Positions 17,939 through 27,855 are shown, counted from the first letter of the stretch. The stretch is 64,000 nucleotides of DNA from Mucilaginibacter rivuli (GCF_019391655.1 NZ_JAHXPQ010000001.1:62001-126000), one strand, 5' to 3'. The notes: a model not told the origin generated them from the sequence alone. A program made the numbers and translations.

Positions 17939-18060
17939 TCATCTATACCAGCGGGAGAGACCTTTGCGAATTATACATTCGGAAGCGATATATCTCGACA
18001 TGCCTATTTTGTCATCTAGACCAACGGGAGAGAACTTTGCGAATTTTGTATTCGGAACGA
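17939..18060. repeat. Two tandem copies of a 50-bp intergenic repeat
   Basis: TCATCTATACCAGCGGGAGA (from 17939) and TCATCTAGACCAACGGGAGA (from 18012) begin two blocks of about 50 bases that agree at most positions, each ending TTCGGAAnCGA. They lie between convergent genes and resemble dispersed non-coding repeats of the lineage. Confidence 0.75.
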
Positions 18061-18121
18061 CAGAGAATCAGGCGATGTATATCTAACGCTTCCGAACATC
18101 GCTTGTAGAAATGCCAGATTT

Positions 18122-18847
18122 TTAAATCCCTAACGCCTCGCAAGCCTTCTCAGCGGCCAGTTTTTCGGCGTTCTTTTTATTAAACTCTTTGCCTATGCCT
18201 AATATTTCGCCATCAACGCTGGCCTGCATGGTAAACAGTTTATTATTCTCACCTTCAAGGTTGGCAGCCAACTCAAATGAAACATCTTTGCTGTGGCGCT
18301 GGCACCATTCAATAAGTTTACTTTTAAAGTTGGTTTCGGTTTGTTCCAGTTTTTGGATATCAATATGCGATTTGATGATGTGGTTCACCAAAAACTCTTT
18401 GGTAAAATCGTAACCTTTATCTAAATACACGGCACCTACCAATGCCTCAAAGGCATCGCCTAATAACGAACCCTGGCGTGTTGAGCTTACCATGCGGTTG
18501 TCATACTCTATCAGCTGCTCAAAACCCAGTTTACGGGCCAGTTGATTGAGATTTACACGGCTTACAATTTTTGAGCGCAGTTCGGTTAAAAATCCTTCGT
18601 CTTCGTAAGGGTAAAGTTTGAACAGGGTTTCGGCAACTACACTGCCTAACACGGCATCGCCTAAAAACTCAAGGCGTTCGTTACTGTTTTTTACACCTTT
18701 TTTAACGTTTTGCGCTGCCGATTTATGGCGGAAAGCCAACCGGTATAACGACAAATTGCCCGGTACAAAGCCGAGCAAATTTTTTAATGATTTTACGTAT
18801 TTACGGTTAGGCGAAAAATGAAGCTTATATAACCTGATGATAGGCAT
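18122..18847 (-). CDS. rnc: Ribonuclease III
   Basis: A 241-residue dsRNA-specific endonuclease for rRNA and mRNA processing. The catalytic signature NERLEFLGDAVLG lies near residue 55 and the second acidic site GDAFEALVGAVYLD near 130. A C-terminal dsRNA-binding domain follows from about 165 (NFKSKLIEWCQ) to the end (KKNAEKLAAEKACEAL). It follows fabF closely, in the order acpP-fabF-rnc that is usual for Bacteroidota. Confidence 0.96.
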   Translation of the reverse strand: MPIIRLYKLHFSPNRKYVKSLKNLLGFVPGNLSLYRLAFRHKSAAQNVKKGVKNSNERLEFLGDAVLGSVVAETLFKLYPYEDEGFLTELRSKIVSRVNLNQLARKLGFEQLIEYDNRMVSSTRQGSLLGDAFEALVGAVYLDKGYDFTKEFLVNHIIKSHIDIQKLEQTETNFKSKLIEWCQRHSKDVSFELAANLEGENNKLFTMQASVDGEILGIGKEFNKKNAEKLAAEKACEALGI

Positions 18848-18857
18848 TCAAAACCAA

Positions 18858-20111
18858 TTAAGCCTGGTATTTTTTGAAAATAACAGAAGCATTATGCCCG
18901 CCAAAACCAAAGCTGTTGCTCTGAACGATGTTTACCTCACGCTCCTGTGCCTTGTTAAAGGTAAGGTTGATACGCGGATCGAACGCCGGATCATCATTAA
19001 AATGATTGATGGTTGGTGGAATAATGTTGTGTTGCAAAGCCAATATAGCAGCAATTGCTTCAACAGCACCGGCGGCGCCCAATAAGTGGCCCGTCATTGA
19101 TTTTGTTGAGCTGATGTTGATGCGGTAAGCATCTTCACCAAAAACTTCCTGTATCGCTTTTATTTCCTGCGGATCGCCAATTGGGGTTGATGTTCCGTGA
19201 ACGTTTACATAGTCAATATCGCCAGGGTTTAAACCGGCATCTTCTAAAGCGGCCTTCATTACCAGGGCGGCACCAAGGCCTTCAGGGTGTGGGGCCGTCA
19301 TGTGGTAAGCATCGGCACTCATGCCGCCGCCAATCATTTCGGCATAAATTTTAGCGCCGCGTTTCAGGGCATGCTCTAATTCTTCCAAAATAATAGTACC
19401 GGCACCTTCGCCTGCCACAAAACCGTCGCGGTCCAGGTCAAACGGGCGTGAAGCCGTTGCAGGGTCGTCATTCCGGGTGGATAAGGCATGCATGGCATTA
19501 AACCCGCCAATACCGGCTTCGTTAATAATAGCTTCAGAACCACCACTGATAAACATATTAGCTTTACCCATACGGATATAGTTAAAAGCATCTATCAACG
19601 AATTGTTGGATGAAGCACATGCAGATACCGTGGTGAAGTTTGGTCCGCGTAACCCGTATTTGATGGAGATATGGCCAGGGGCAATATCAGCTATCATTTT
19701 AGGGATAAAGAAAGGGTTGAATTTGGGCGTACCATCACCTTTTGCAAAGTTAACCACCTCATCCAAAAAGGTTTTTAAACCGCCTATGCCCGAACCCCAG
19801 ATAACACCAATACGGCTGGTATCCAGTTTATCAAAATCAAGCCCGGCATCTTTAACAGCCTCCTCGGTTGAGAATAGCGCGTATTGAACAAAGGGGTCAA
19901 GTTTCCTGGCGTCTTTACGGCCCAAAAAACCATCAGCGTCAAAGTTCTTTACTTCGCATGCAAATTTGGTTTTGAAATAGGTGGTATCAAAACTTTTAAT
20001 CATGGCAGCGCCACTTACTCCATTCACCAACGCGTTCCAATATTCCGGAACGGTGTTGCCAATTGGAGTAAGTGCTCCAAGCCCTGTAACTACAACTCTT
20101 TTAAACTCCAT
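18858..20111 (-). CDS. fabF: 3-oxoacyl-ACP synthase II
   Basis: Condenses malonyl-ACP with acyl-ACP in fatty acid elongation. A 417-residue thiolase-fold enzyme with active-site Cys in SACASSNNS near residue 165, His in VHGTSTPIGD near 305 and His in KSMTGHLLGAAG near 340, the C-H-H triad of KAS II. VTGLGALTPIGN at the start is also typical. It follows acpP. Confidence 0.96.
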   Translation of the reverse strand: MEFKRVVVTGLGALTPIGNTVPEYWNALVNGVSGAAMIKSFDTTYFKTKFACEVKNFDADGFLGRKDARKLDPFVQYALFSTEEAVKDAGLDFDKLDTSRIGVIWGSGIGGLKTFLDEVVNFAKGDGTPKFNPFFIPKMIADIAPGHISIKYGLRGPNFTTVSACASSNNSLIDAFNYIRMGKANMFISGGSEAIINEAGIGGFNAMHALSTRNDDPATASRPFDLDRDGFVAGEGAGTIILEELEHALKRGAKIYAEMIGGGMSADAYHMTAPHPEGLGAALVMKAALEDAGLNPGDIDYVNVHGTSTPIGDPQEIKAIQEVFGEDAYRINISSTKSMTGHLLGAAGAVEAIAAILALQHNIIPPTINHFNDDPAFDPRINLTFNKAQEREVNIVQSNSFGFGGHNASVIFKKYQA

Positions 20112-20131
20112 TTAATAGTCTTAGGGAGTTC

Positions 20132-20368
20132 TTATTTAACGTTTTTTTCAAGGTAAGCAATTGCTTGACCTACAGTACCGATAGTTTCAGCCTGATCGTC
20201 AGGTATAGCCACGTTAAATTCTTTCTCAAACTCCATGATCAATTCCACGGTGTCTAATGAGTCAGCACCAAGGTCGTTGGTGAAACTTGCTTCAGGTGTT
20301 ACTTCACTTTCGTCAACACCTAATTTTTCTACGATAATAGCTTTTACTCTTGAAGCGATATCAGACAT
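20132..20368 (-). CDS. acpP: Acyl carrier protein
   Basis: A 78-residue acidic four-helix carrier. The phosphopantetheine attachment serine is in [11 protein letters not shown] (near residue 39). It carries the growing acyl chain for fabF, encoded 20 bases downstream. Confidence 0.97.
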   Translation of the reverse strand: MSDIASRVKAIIVEKLGVDESEVTPEASFTNDLGADSLDTVELIMEFEKEFNVAIPDDQAETIGTVGQAIAYLEKNVK

Positions 20369-20616
20369 ACTCTTAATAGTTTAATGATTAAATAAATTCT
20401 GTGCAAAGAAAAATAAATTATATCAAATATCAAATCTAAAATCGATTAGGCAAATAATAACATTTTTTGTGCCCTTGCATTTTCCGGATATGATGGATTG
20501 GTTTATAAAAATATAGAAGGCTTAATGTGCTTTTTTGTTTGTTTTTATGTAATAATAATCATTGTACATGGTGTTTTCGTTCGTACTTTTACACCAGATT
20601 AAAGTTAATATTAATT

Positions 20617-21033
20617 TTGAATAAGAAAGTACTAAAGTTTGAGATAGACCTGGATTTTGTGCTGATAGCCATCACATCATCATTAAAAGACTATCGCTTG
20701 TGCTTTTTAATAAACCGTGCGCTTAATTTTAACTTTGCCAAAATTGATGACCTGGAGATTGACCTGAACATTGGCGGGCAATCGTACTTTTCTTTTTATA
20801 ACTTTAACAGGGACGATAGCGAAACCGATTACTTTTTTATATCAAATAAAGGTACCGATGGATACCTGATACCCGAAATGAACAAAACCGATTACCTGTT
20901 GATGATAAAAAATTATATTGACGAAAATGACCTTGAAACCATCATAACGGGCCTAAACCGCATACCCGAAATAGTGGCCGCAGTAAAGGTTGATCCAAAA
21001 AAGATAAAATCACGAGAAAATCTATTATTTTAG
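20617..21033 (+). CDS. IPExxxDY-family protein
   Basis: A 138-residue Bacteroidota-specific protein of unknown function named after its motif, here IPEMNKTDY. The likely start is the TTG at 20617 (LNKKVLKFEIDLDFVL); the longer upstream extension has a Cys/Phe-rich composition typical of non-coding sequence. It has no signal peptide and lies 67 bases before pyk. From memory, members often sit beside pyk. Confidence 0.85.
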   Translation: MNKKVLKFEIDLDFVLIAITSSLKDYRLCFLINRALNFNFAKIDDLEIDLNIGGQSYFSFYNFNRDDSETDYFFISNKGTDGYLIPEMNKTDYLLMIKNYIDENDLETIITGLNRIPEIVAAVKVDPKKIKSRENLLF

Positions 21034-21100
21034 CGGCTTAATTACTTGGTGTAATAAGTACACTATATAGCTTGATTAGCCATAAACCAAAAATATTAAA

Positions 21101-22531
21101 ATGAAAGTTTCAAATAACCGGACTAAAATTGTTGCTACACTGGGGCCGGCATCAGTAAAAAAAGATGTTTTATTATCCTTAATTAAGGCCGGCGTTAACG
21201 TTTGCCGTCTTAATTTTTCGCATGGCAGGCCCGAAGATCACCAGGTGGCTATTGATACCATCCGCGAGATAAACGAAAAATATAAAATAAACGTAGGTAT
21301 CCTTGCCGATTTACAGGGCCCTAAAATACGTATAGGTTTAGTTAAAGATGGCGGTATCCATTTAGTGAACGGTACCCGTATCAACATTACCACCAATGAG
21401 TGTATTGGTGATGACACCCAGATATACATTACTTACGATACCTTCCCGCAGGATGTACATGCAGGCGAGATCATTTTATTGGATGATGGTAAACTGCAAA
21501 TGAAAGTAGTTACTACAAACCGTAAAGACACTGTTGTTTGCGAAGTAATGCACGGCGGTATTTTAACATCGCGTAAAGGTGTTAACCTGCCTAATACCAA
21601 AGTTTCTATCCCAAGCTTAACCGAAGAAGACCTGGTTAACCTTGACTTTGCGCTGAAGAACGATGTAGAGTGGATAGGTTTATCATTTGTGCGTACTGCC
21701 GAAGATATTGTTGAACTGAAACGTATCATCAGCCGCAGTGGTAAATCAAGCCGTGTTATCGCTAAAATTGAAAAACCGGAGGCTATTGCCAATATTGATG
21801 CCATTATTGAAGTTACCGATGGTGTAATGGTTGCCCGTGGCGATCTTGGTGTTGAAATGCCTTTGGAAGAAGTACCCTTACTGCAAAAAATGATTGCCCG
21901 TAAATGCCGCGCGGCATCAAAACCGGTAATTATTGCTACGCAGATGCTTGAATCGATGATCACTACCCCGCGCCCTACACGTGCCGAGGTGAATGATGTA
22001 GCCAACTCTGTATTAGATGGCGCCGATGCGGTGATGCTGAGCGGCGAAACATCGGTAGGTGAGTTCCCGCTGATCGTTATCGAAACAATGGCAAAGATTG
22101 TACATAATGTAGAAGAGTTAGGCTATCCATATAACGCGCCAAAAGGTGAGGGTGTTTCATCTTCAAGTTTAATTGGCGACGCGATATGTAACTCGGCGGT
22201 ATATTTGTCGGAGCAAACAAACGCGGTGGGCATCGTATCAATGACGGTATCGGGTTATACCGCTTTCGAAATTTCGAGCCACAGGCCTAAAGCATCCACT
22301 TATATTTTTACATCAAACCGTAACCTGCTTAATGCTTTAAGTTTGGTTTGGGGGGTAAAAGCTTTTTATTACGATAAATTAGAAAGTACTGATAAAACCA
22401 TTAGCGATGTGAACGGTATCCTGAAAAGCGAAAACCTGATAGAGAATGGTGATATTGTAATTAACACAGCCGCTATACCTATTGCTAAACAAGGTAAAAC
22501 CAATATGCTGAAAGTAACTGTGGTTGAATAA
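21101..22531 (+). CDS. pyk: Pyruvate kinase
   Basis: Makes pyruvate and ATP from phosphoenolpyruvate. A 476-residue enzyme with TKIVATLGPAS near the N-terminus, NFSHGRPEDH, the signature IAKIEKPEAIANID and the MVARGDLGVEMPLEEVP loop. The C-terminal alpha/beta domain is complete. It is followed by a repeat and a strong terminator. Confidence 0.97.
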   Translation: MKVSNNRTKIVATLGPASVKKDVLLSLIKAGVNVCRLNFSHGRPEDHQVAIDTIREINEKYKINVGILADLQGPKIRIGLVKDGGIHLVNGTRINITTNECIGDDTQIYITYDTFPQDVHAGEIILLDDGKLQMKVVTTNRKDTVVCEVMHGGILTSRKGVNLPNTKVSIPSLTEEDLVNLDFALKNDVEWIGLSFVRTAEDIVELKRIISRSGKSSRVIAKIEKPEAIANIDAIIEVTDGVMVARGDLGVEMPLEEVPLLQKMIARKCRAASKPVIIATQMLESMITTPRPTRAEVNDVANSVLDGADAVMLSGETSVGEFPLIVIETMAKIVHNVEELGYPYNAPKGEGVSSSSLIGDAICNSAVYLSEQTNAVGIVSMTVSGYTAFEISSHRPKASTYIFTSNRNLLNALSLVWGVKAFYYDKLESTDKTISDVNGILKSENLIENGDIVINTAAIPIAKQGKTNMLKVTVVE

Positions 22532-22539
22532 TTTATTTA

Positions 22540-22637
22540 CGTCATTGCGGGGAACTAAGCAATCTTCGATAGGCATGTAACCGCCATGCATTGGCGTGAA
22601 TGAATAGTTTAGGATTGCTTCGTGCCTCGCAATGACG
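22540..22637. repeat. Dispersed GTCATTGCG palindromic repeat
   Basis: CGTCATTGCGGGGAACTAAG at the left end and its partner at 22609-22637 (ending CCTCGCAATGACG) are imperfect inverted arms around a ~45-base centre. The right arm is identical over 29 bases to 12111-12139 on the other strand. It lies 8 bases after the pyk stop. Confidence 0.8.
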
Positions 22638-22649
22638 CAATTTAATAAA

Positions 22650-22684
22650 AAAAGGCCTTTCATCGTAACGATGAAAGGCCTTTT
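22650..22684 (+). terminator. Strong terminator after pyk
   Basis: AAAAGGCCTTTCATCG and its exact complement CGATGAAAGGCCTTTT enclose a 3-base loop; the hairpin ends in a T run. Confidence 0.85.
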
Positions 22685-22689
22685 CATTT

Positions 22690-23103
22690 AAGGTAGCAGA
22701 GTTTTAATATACCCCCGCCACGCAAACTTGCATGAACAACCTGTCGAGGTTGCCGAAGTAATAATTCCAGAATATTACAAGGAAGCTCATCTTTTTCATT
22801 TTTAATGTATTGGTTCGACTATAGCTTCAGACAAAAGTTTAAGCCGATTTGTTACGTATACACACCCTGTTGTCATTATTCTTTGACATTCAAATGATGA
22901 GGATCATTTCGCTTGTTTTATAGTTTTCAACAGCTCCAAAGCTCTGTATGCTAATAAATTAAGTACTGTTTAGGCTTAAGTATATTGGTACCTAACACGA
23001 TGTGGAAAACTCTGAATAGTATCGGGTAGCTCAGAAAGATAAATTTGGATTAAAACCCTTTTTAATTTTTCGAGCAGTTACATCTATTTTAAAACATACA
23101 GAT
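22690..23103 (+). other. Long non-coding leader before nrdJ
   Basis: About 410 bases without a convincing gene. There is a small inverted repeat (AACCTGTCGAGGTTG) near 22737, and a -7-like TAAATTTG at 23040-23047, 57 bases before nrdJ. A cobalamin riboswitch was looked for because nrdJ needs B12, but the conserved B12-box sequence was not found. Content otherwise unassigned. Confidence 0.5.
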
Positions 23104-26100
23104 ATGAGCAAAGGCAATACTAAAAAAATGGCAGGGCAAACCGGAAAAGGTTTAAAACTCGACAGGTACTTCAGTAAAGAGGGTGTTAATGTATATGATC
23201 TGTTTAAATACGATAAGCGCTCATCGGTAATACGCAATCCTTCCGGCGACGCGGTTTTTGAGATGAATGATGTTGAGGTGCCCTCGTCATGGTCGCAGGT
23301 GGCTACTGATATTTTGGCGCAAAAATATTTCCGTAAAGCCGGTGTGCCTTTGGCCGGTGATACTACAGGCTCAGAAAAAAGCATTAAACAGGTTGCCCAC
23401 CGTATGGCCAATTGCTGGAAAGACTGGGGGCAGCGTTATGGCTATTTCGCGACAAGTAAAGATGCCGATATATTTTATGATGAGATCGTTTACACCATTG
23501 TTGGTCAGCTGGCCGCGCCAAACTCGCCACAATGGTTCAATACAGGTTTGCATACTTCGTACGGCATCACAGGCAAGCCGCAGGGGCACTATTTTGTGAA
23601 CCCGGTTACCGAGGTACTCGAAAAATCAACATCCGCCTACGAGCGCCCGCAGCCACATGCCTGCTTTATCCTTTCGGTTGATGACGACCTGGTGAACGAA
23701 GGTGGCATAATGGACCTTTGGGTGCGTGAGGCACGGATCTTCAAATACGGATCTGGTGTAGGTACTAATTTTAGTAAGATACGCGGCGATAATGAAAAAC
23801 TGGCAGGTGGCGGTTATTCATCAGGATTAATGTCATTCCTTAAAATAGGCGACAGGGCAGCCGGTGCCATTAAATCTGGCGGAACAACACGCCGCGCAGC
23901 CAAAATGGTTTGCCTTGACCTGGACCACCCCGAAATAGAAAGCTTTGTAAACTGGAAAGTTGAAGAAGAAAAAAAAGTAGCCGCGCTGATAGCTGCGGGT
24001 TATTCATCCGATTACGAGGGCGAGGCCTACAAAACCGTATCGGGCCAAAACTCGAATAACTCGGTACGCATACCCAATACATTCTTTAACGCCTTAGAAG
24101 GTGGTAACGACTGGAACCTCACCAGCCGCATGAGCGGCAAAACCATTAAATCTATTCCCGCCCAAAAACTATGGGACGATATCGCATTCGCGGCATGGGC
24201 CTGCGCTGATCCGGGTGTACAGTTTGATACGACGATAAACGAGTGGCATACCTGCCCTGCGGGTGGCCGTATTAATGCCTCGAACCCTTGTTCGGAGTAT
24301 ATGTTTTTGGATAATACAGCCTGTAACCTGGCATCCATTAACCTGGCGCATTATTTTGATGCCGATACCCGCGTATTTGATGTAAAAGGCTTTGAGCACA
24401 GTTGCCGTATCTGGACCATTGTATTGGAAATATCAGTGCTGATGGCGCAGTTCCCATCAAAGGAAGTTGCACAATTATCATACGATTACCGTACCCTTGG
24501 TTTAGGCTACGCTAATTTAGGTTCGGCTTTAATGGTGAACGGCATCCCTTACGATAGTGATAAGGCACGCGCCATTGGCGGTGCTATTACAGCGATAATG
24601 ACGGGTACAGCTTACGCTACTTCGGCCGAAATGGCACGGGAGTTAGGCACTTTTAGCCGTTATACTGATAATAAAGACAACATGCTGCGTGTAATGCGTA
24701 ACCACCGCTACGCGGCTTATAACTCAACAGATAATTACGAAGGTTTAGAGATCGCCCCTCCTGGAATTGACCAGAAATATTGTCCGGATTATTTATTATC
24801 TGCCGCTTGCAATGCCTGGGACAAAGCTGTTGAAATGGGCGAAAAGTATGGTTTCCGTAACGCGCAAACCACGGTTATTGCACCAACCGGTACTATAGGC
24901 CTGGTAATGGATTGCGATACCACCGGTATTGAGCCTGACTTTGCACTGGTTAAATTTAAGAAACTATCTGGCGGCGGCTATTTTAAGATCATTAACCAGG
25001 CAGTACCCGAAGCGTTGAGCAACCTGGGTTATAAAGACCACGAGGTTTTAGCGATAGTTAATTACGCCAAAGGCGCGGCTACTTTACATGATGCACCACA
25101 TATCAATTTACAATCGTTAAAAGCAAAAGGCTTTAGCGATGATGAATTAGAAAAATTAGACAAGGCTGTTGTTTCTGCTTTCGAGATAGGCTTTGCCTTC
25201 AACATCTGGACAGTAGGCGAGGATTGCCTGAAACGTCTTGGCTTTACCACCGAGCAATACAATGCAGGCGATTTTAACCTGTTAAAAGCTCTGGGCTTTA
25301 CCCGTCAGCAGATAGCTGAGGCAAACGAGTACATCTGTGGCAGCATGACCATTGAAGGTGCCCCTTACCTGAAAGAAGAACATTACCCGATATTTGATTG
25401 CGCCAATAAATGCGGAGCCAAAGGCGAGCGTTATATACATGCGCACGGGCATATTAAAATGATGGCTGCGGCACAACCTTTCCTTTCGGGAGCTATATCA
25501 AAAACTATAAACCTGCCTAACGAGGCTGTGGTTGAAGAGATAAAAGATTGTTACGAGCTATCATGGAAACTGGGCCTTAAAGCCAATGCCCTTTACAGGG
25601 ATGGCTGTAAATTATCGCAACCGCTATCCACAAAATCAGATACGAAAGAAGATGTATCTGACGAAAAATTGGAAACCGTAGAAGAAGTATTGGGCCAGGC
25701 TGCCAATGTAAAGCTAAGCGACCTTACGCCCGAGCAGGTTTTAGAAGCCGCTATAGCGATAATGGAACAAAGTAAAGATACCCGCTTTATGCGTGAGCTA
25801 AGCCGCGTGGTGCAAAAGAAAAGCCTGCCGGGCAAACGCCGTGGCTTTACACAAAAAGCAAGTATAGACGGGCAAACAGTGTTCGTACGCACTGGTGAGT
25901 ATGAGGATGGCACTTTAGGTGAGATCTTCGTGGATATGCACAAAGAGGGCGCTACCTTCCGCTCATTAATGAACTGCTTTGCCATTGCCGTTTCGGTAGG
26001 TTTACAGTACGGCGTTCCATTGGAAGAGTATGTGGAGAAATTTACCTTTACCCGCTTTGAACCTGCAGGCATGGTGGCGGGGCACCCGAACATTAAAAGC

Positions 26101-26436
26101 TCAACTTCTATAATCGATTATATCTTTAGGATGCTGGGCTATGAGTACCAAAACCGTACCGACCTGGTGCATGTGATTACCGAACAAAACGGCATCACCG
26201 GCAACCCGATGATGGAGGATGAGGATATGAACCCGGATATGAGCAATGTGTATGAACCGGTTGCTTCGCCAGTAGCAGGAGTAAGTGGCAATAGCAGTCA
26301 GAAACAATATACTGTTGACTTGAGCATGGGTGTACAAAGCGATGCGCCAAGCTGTAATGTTTGCGGGCATACTACGTTGCGCTCGGGCACTTGTTACAAA
26401 TGCTTAAACTGTGGTAACAGTATGGGATGTTCATAA
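23104..26436 (+). CDS. nrdJ: Adenosylcobalamin-dependent (class II) ribonucleotide reductase
   Basis: Reduces ribonucleotides to deoxyribonucleotides with a radical generated from coenzyme B12, independent of oxygen. At 1110 residues it is a long NrdJ. Visible are SPQWFNTGL, the finger-loop region NPCSEYMFLDNTACNLASINL, and IAPTGTIGLVMDCDTTGIEPD, then a C-terminal Cys-rich tail CNVCGHTTLRSGTCYKC that likely binds zinc and carries the reducing cysteines. It has a long leader and is monocistronic. B12 genes are not in the window. Confidence 0.95.
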   Translation: MSKGNTKKMAGQTGKGLKLDRYFSKEGVNVYDLFKYDKRSSVIRNPSGDAVFEMNDVEVPSSWSQVATDILAQKYFRKAGVPLAGDTTGSEKSIKQVAHRMANCWKDWGQRYGYFATSKDADIFYDEIVYTIVGQLAAPNSPQWFNTGLHTSYGITGKPQGHYFVNPVTEVLEKSTSAYERPQPHACFILSVDDDLVNEGGIMDLWVREARIFKYGSGVGTNFSKIRGDNEKLAGGGYSSGLMSFLKIGDRAAGAIKSGGTTRRAAKMVCLDLDHPEIESFVNWKVEEEKKVAALIAAGYSSDYEGEAYKTVSGQNSNNSVRIPNTFFNALEGGNDWNLTSRMSGKTIKSIPAQKLWDDIAFAAWACADPGVQFDTTINEWHTCPAGGRINASNPCSEYMFLDNTACNLASINLAHYFDADTRVFDVKGFEHSCRIWTIVLEISVLMAQFPSKEVAQLSYDYRTLGLGYANLGSALMVNGIPYDSDKARAIGGAITAIMTGTAYATSAEMARELGTFSRYTDNKDNMLRVMRNHRYAAYNSTDNYEGLEIAPPGIDQKYCPDYLLSAACNAWDKAVEMGEKYGFRNAQTTVIAPTGTIGLVMDCDTTGIEPDFALVKFKKLSGGGYFKIINQAVPEALSNLGYKDHEVLAIVNYAKGAATLHDAPHINLQSLKAKGFSDDELEKLDKAVVSAFEIGFAFNIWTVGEDCLKRLGFTTEQYNAGDFNLLKALGFTRQQIAEANEYICGSMTIEGAPYLKEEHYPIFDCANKCGAKGERYIHAHGHIKMMAAAQPFLSGAISKTINLPNEAVVEEIKDCYELSWKLGLKANALYRDGCKLSQPLSTKSDTKEDVSDEKLETVEEVLGQAANVKLSDLTPEQVLEAAIAIMEQSKDTRFMRELSRVVQKKSLPGKRRGFTQKASIDGQTVFVRTGEYEDGTLGEIFVDMHKEGATFRSLMNCFAIAVSVGLQYGVPLEEYVEKFTFTRFEPAGMVAGHPNIKSSTSIIDYIFRMLGYEYQNRTDLVHVITEQNGITGNPMMEDEDMNPDMSNVYEPVASPVAGVSGNSSQKQYTVDLSMGVQSDAPSCNVCGHTTLRSGTCYKCLNCGNSMGCS

Positions 26437-26455
26437 TGGCATAATCTACAGAAGT

Positions 26456-26482
26456 GGAAAGGGTAAAGCTTTTACCTTTTCC
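26456..26482 (+). terminator. Possible terminator after nrdJ
   Basis: GGAAAGGGTAAA pairs with TTTACCTTTTCC around a tiny loop; the T tail is weak. It lies 20 bases after the nrdJ stop. Confidence 0.45.
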
Positions 26483-26637
26483 GGTTTTAGTACCATGCCT
26501 TTGTATAAGTTAAGCCTTTCCGCGTGCTGGCGGGAGGGCTTTTTTGTGGATTAGTTTTAATAGCCGTTGATTGTCTATTCTATCTCAAAATCCACCTTTT
26601 AATTGCTCATCCGCAAAATTTTGTACTCTTTTGCGGC

Positions 26638-27303
26638 ATGGCACTATCTTTTAAAGCTTTTATATTCGACCTGAACGGTACCATGATAAACGATATGGAA
26701 TACCATACCCGTGCATGGCGCTATTTGTTGAACAATGACCTTGGCGGAAATTTTACCTGGGACGAAGTAAAACAGCAGATGTATGGCAAAAACCCCGAGG
26801 TGCTGGTCCGTATGTTTGGCCCTGATAGGTTTACGATGGATGAAATGGTGGCCCTATCTTACGAAAAGGAAAAACGTTACCAGCAGGAATACCTGCCTCA
26901 ACTGGCCCTGTTACCGGGATTGAAAGAGTTTTTAGAAGCCGCTTACCAAAAGGGTATACCCATGGCCATTGGTTCGGCGGCTATTCCTTTTAATATCGAT
27001 TTTGTGTTGGATAACCTGAATATACGACACTATTTTAAAGCCATAGTTAGCGCCGATGATGTGGTGCTGAGCAAACCACATCCCGAAACTTATTTGAAGG
27101 TTGCAGAGCAACTGGGCATTGCCCCCGCTGATTGTTTGGTATTTGAAGATGTACCCAAAGGCGCCGAAGCCGCGTTGAATGCCGGTATGAAATCAGTAGT
27201 ACTTACTACTACCCATCATCAAGATGAGTTTGCGCAACTACCCAACGTGCTGCACTTTTCGGATGATTTTAGGGATAGCTATTTTGATGGCCTGGTAAGC
27301 TAA
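26638..27303 (+). CDS. HAD-superfamily sugar-phosphatase/phosphoglucomutase-like protein
   Basis: A 221-residue HAD hydrolase of the beta-phosphoglucomutase subgroup (alpha-helical cap after motif I). Motif I is FDLNGTMIN near residue 9, motif II is in AIGSAA near 105, and motifs III/IV are SKPHPETYL and VFEDVPKGAEAA. The second Asp of motif I, which acts as acid/base in most members, is Asn here. The substrate is unknown. The ATG at 26638 starts directly before motif I; longer frames have no support. Confidence 0.85.
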   Translation: MALSFKAFIFDLNGTMINDMEYHTRAWRYLLNNDLGGNFTWDEVKQQMYGKNPEVLVRMFGPDRFTMDEMVALSYEKEKRYQQEYLPQLALLPGLKEFLEAAYQKGIPMAIGSAAIPFNIDFVLDNLNIRHYFKAIVSADDVVLSKPHPETYLKVAEQLGIAPADCLVFEDVPKGAEAALNAGMKSVVLTTTHHQDEFAQLPNVLHFSDDFRDSYFDGLVS

Positions 27304-27305
27304 GC

Positions 27306-27815
27306 TTACCTTTGAGCTTTTAAAGCGCGCATCATTTCATTGTATCGCATGCGGCCGACCATGGCATTGGCTGTATTAACAATACGTTTATCGCGGGTTT
27401 CCCGGGTTTTGGCATCGTTTATCCATTTAACAAAGTAATCGCGGTGGCTTTTGGGTAAGCTGTTGTAAAACTCAAATGCTTCGGGGTCGGCATCAAAATA
27501 CTCTTGCAGGTCGTCGGGTATCTCAACTTTATAATCCGGGTCGTGTTCAAGCGATACTTTGAGCATCGCACCTTCGCCTTTTCGTATCCCTTTACGTATA
27601 TCCGCCTTGAGTGCCATAATAAAATTGCCCTCGCCCATGGGCATTAGTGCCATACCGCTTACCGGCAAAGCATCCAGCATGCCGCGTACCCTGAAAGATT
27701 TTTTATTGTTGGGCAGCAGTTGTTCGGCTATATCTAACGGTATATCAATATAGCTCCAGCCGGTTTTCTCACCCTGATCGGCAAATTTTAGTATGATGGT
27801 GTTAAACTCAACCAT
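27306..27815 (-). CDS. YdeI/DUF1905-family protein
   Basis: A 169-residue protein. The N-terminal half resembles DUF1905 (GWSYIDIPLDIAEQL, then KSFRVRGMLDALPVSGMALMPMG) and the C-terminal half is the YdeI/OmpD-associated region (YFVKWINDAKTRETRDKRI). The role of the family is unclear. The ATG at 27815 was chosen because the upstream extension looks like leader. It converges with the HAD gene, with two bases between them. Confidence 0.85.
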   Translation of the reverse strand: MVEFNTIILKFADQGEKTGWSYIDIPLDIAEQLLPNNKKSFRVRGMLDALPVSGMALMPMGEGNFIMALKADIRKGIRKGEGAMLKVSLEHDPDYKVEIPDDLQEYFDADPEAFEFYNSLPKSHRDYFVKWINDAKTRETRDKRIVNTANAMVGRMRYNEMMRALKAQR

Positions 27816-27855
27816 AAGCGAATATAACCAAACTCGAAATACATGAAGAATTGAA

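Noticed and set aside
21433..22005. A 190-residue minus-strand frame inside pyk
   Set aside because: Ser/Thr-rich shadow of pyruvate kinase; no start signal or family likeness.
22737..22800. A short frame reading EVAEVIIPEYYKEAHLF in the nrdJ leader
   Set aside because: It looks protein-like but is very short and has no plausible start codon.
22805..22830. tRNA T-loop-like GGTTCGACTAT
   Set aside because: No acceptor or anticodon arms could be fitted around it.
22690..23103. Cobalamin riboswitch before nrdJ
   Set aside because: The conserved B12-box and core sequences could not be found by eye; only the context suggested it.
25593..26093. A 166-residue minus-strand frame inside nrdJ
   Set aside because: Shadow of the reductase frame.
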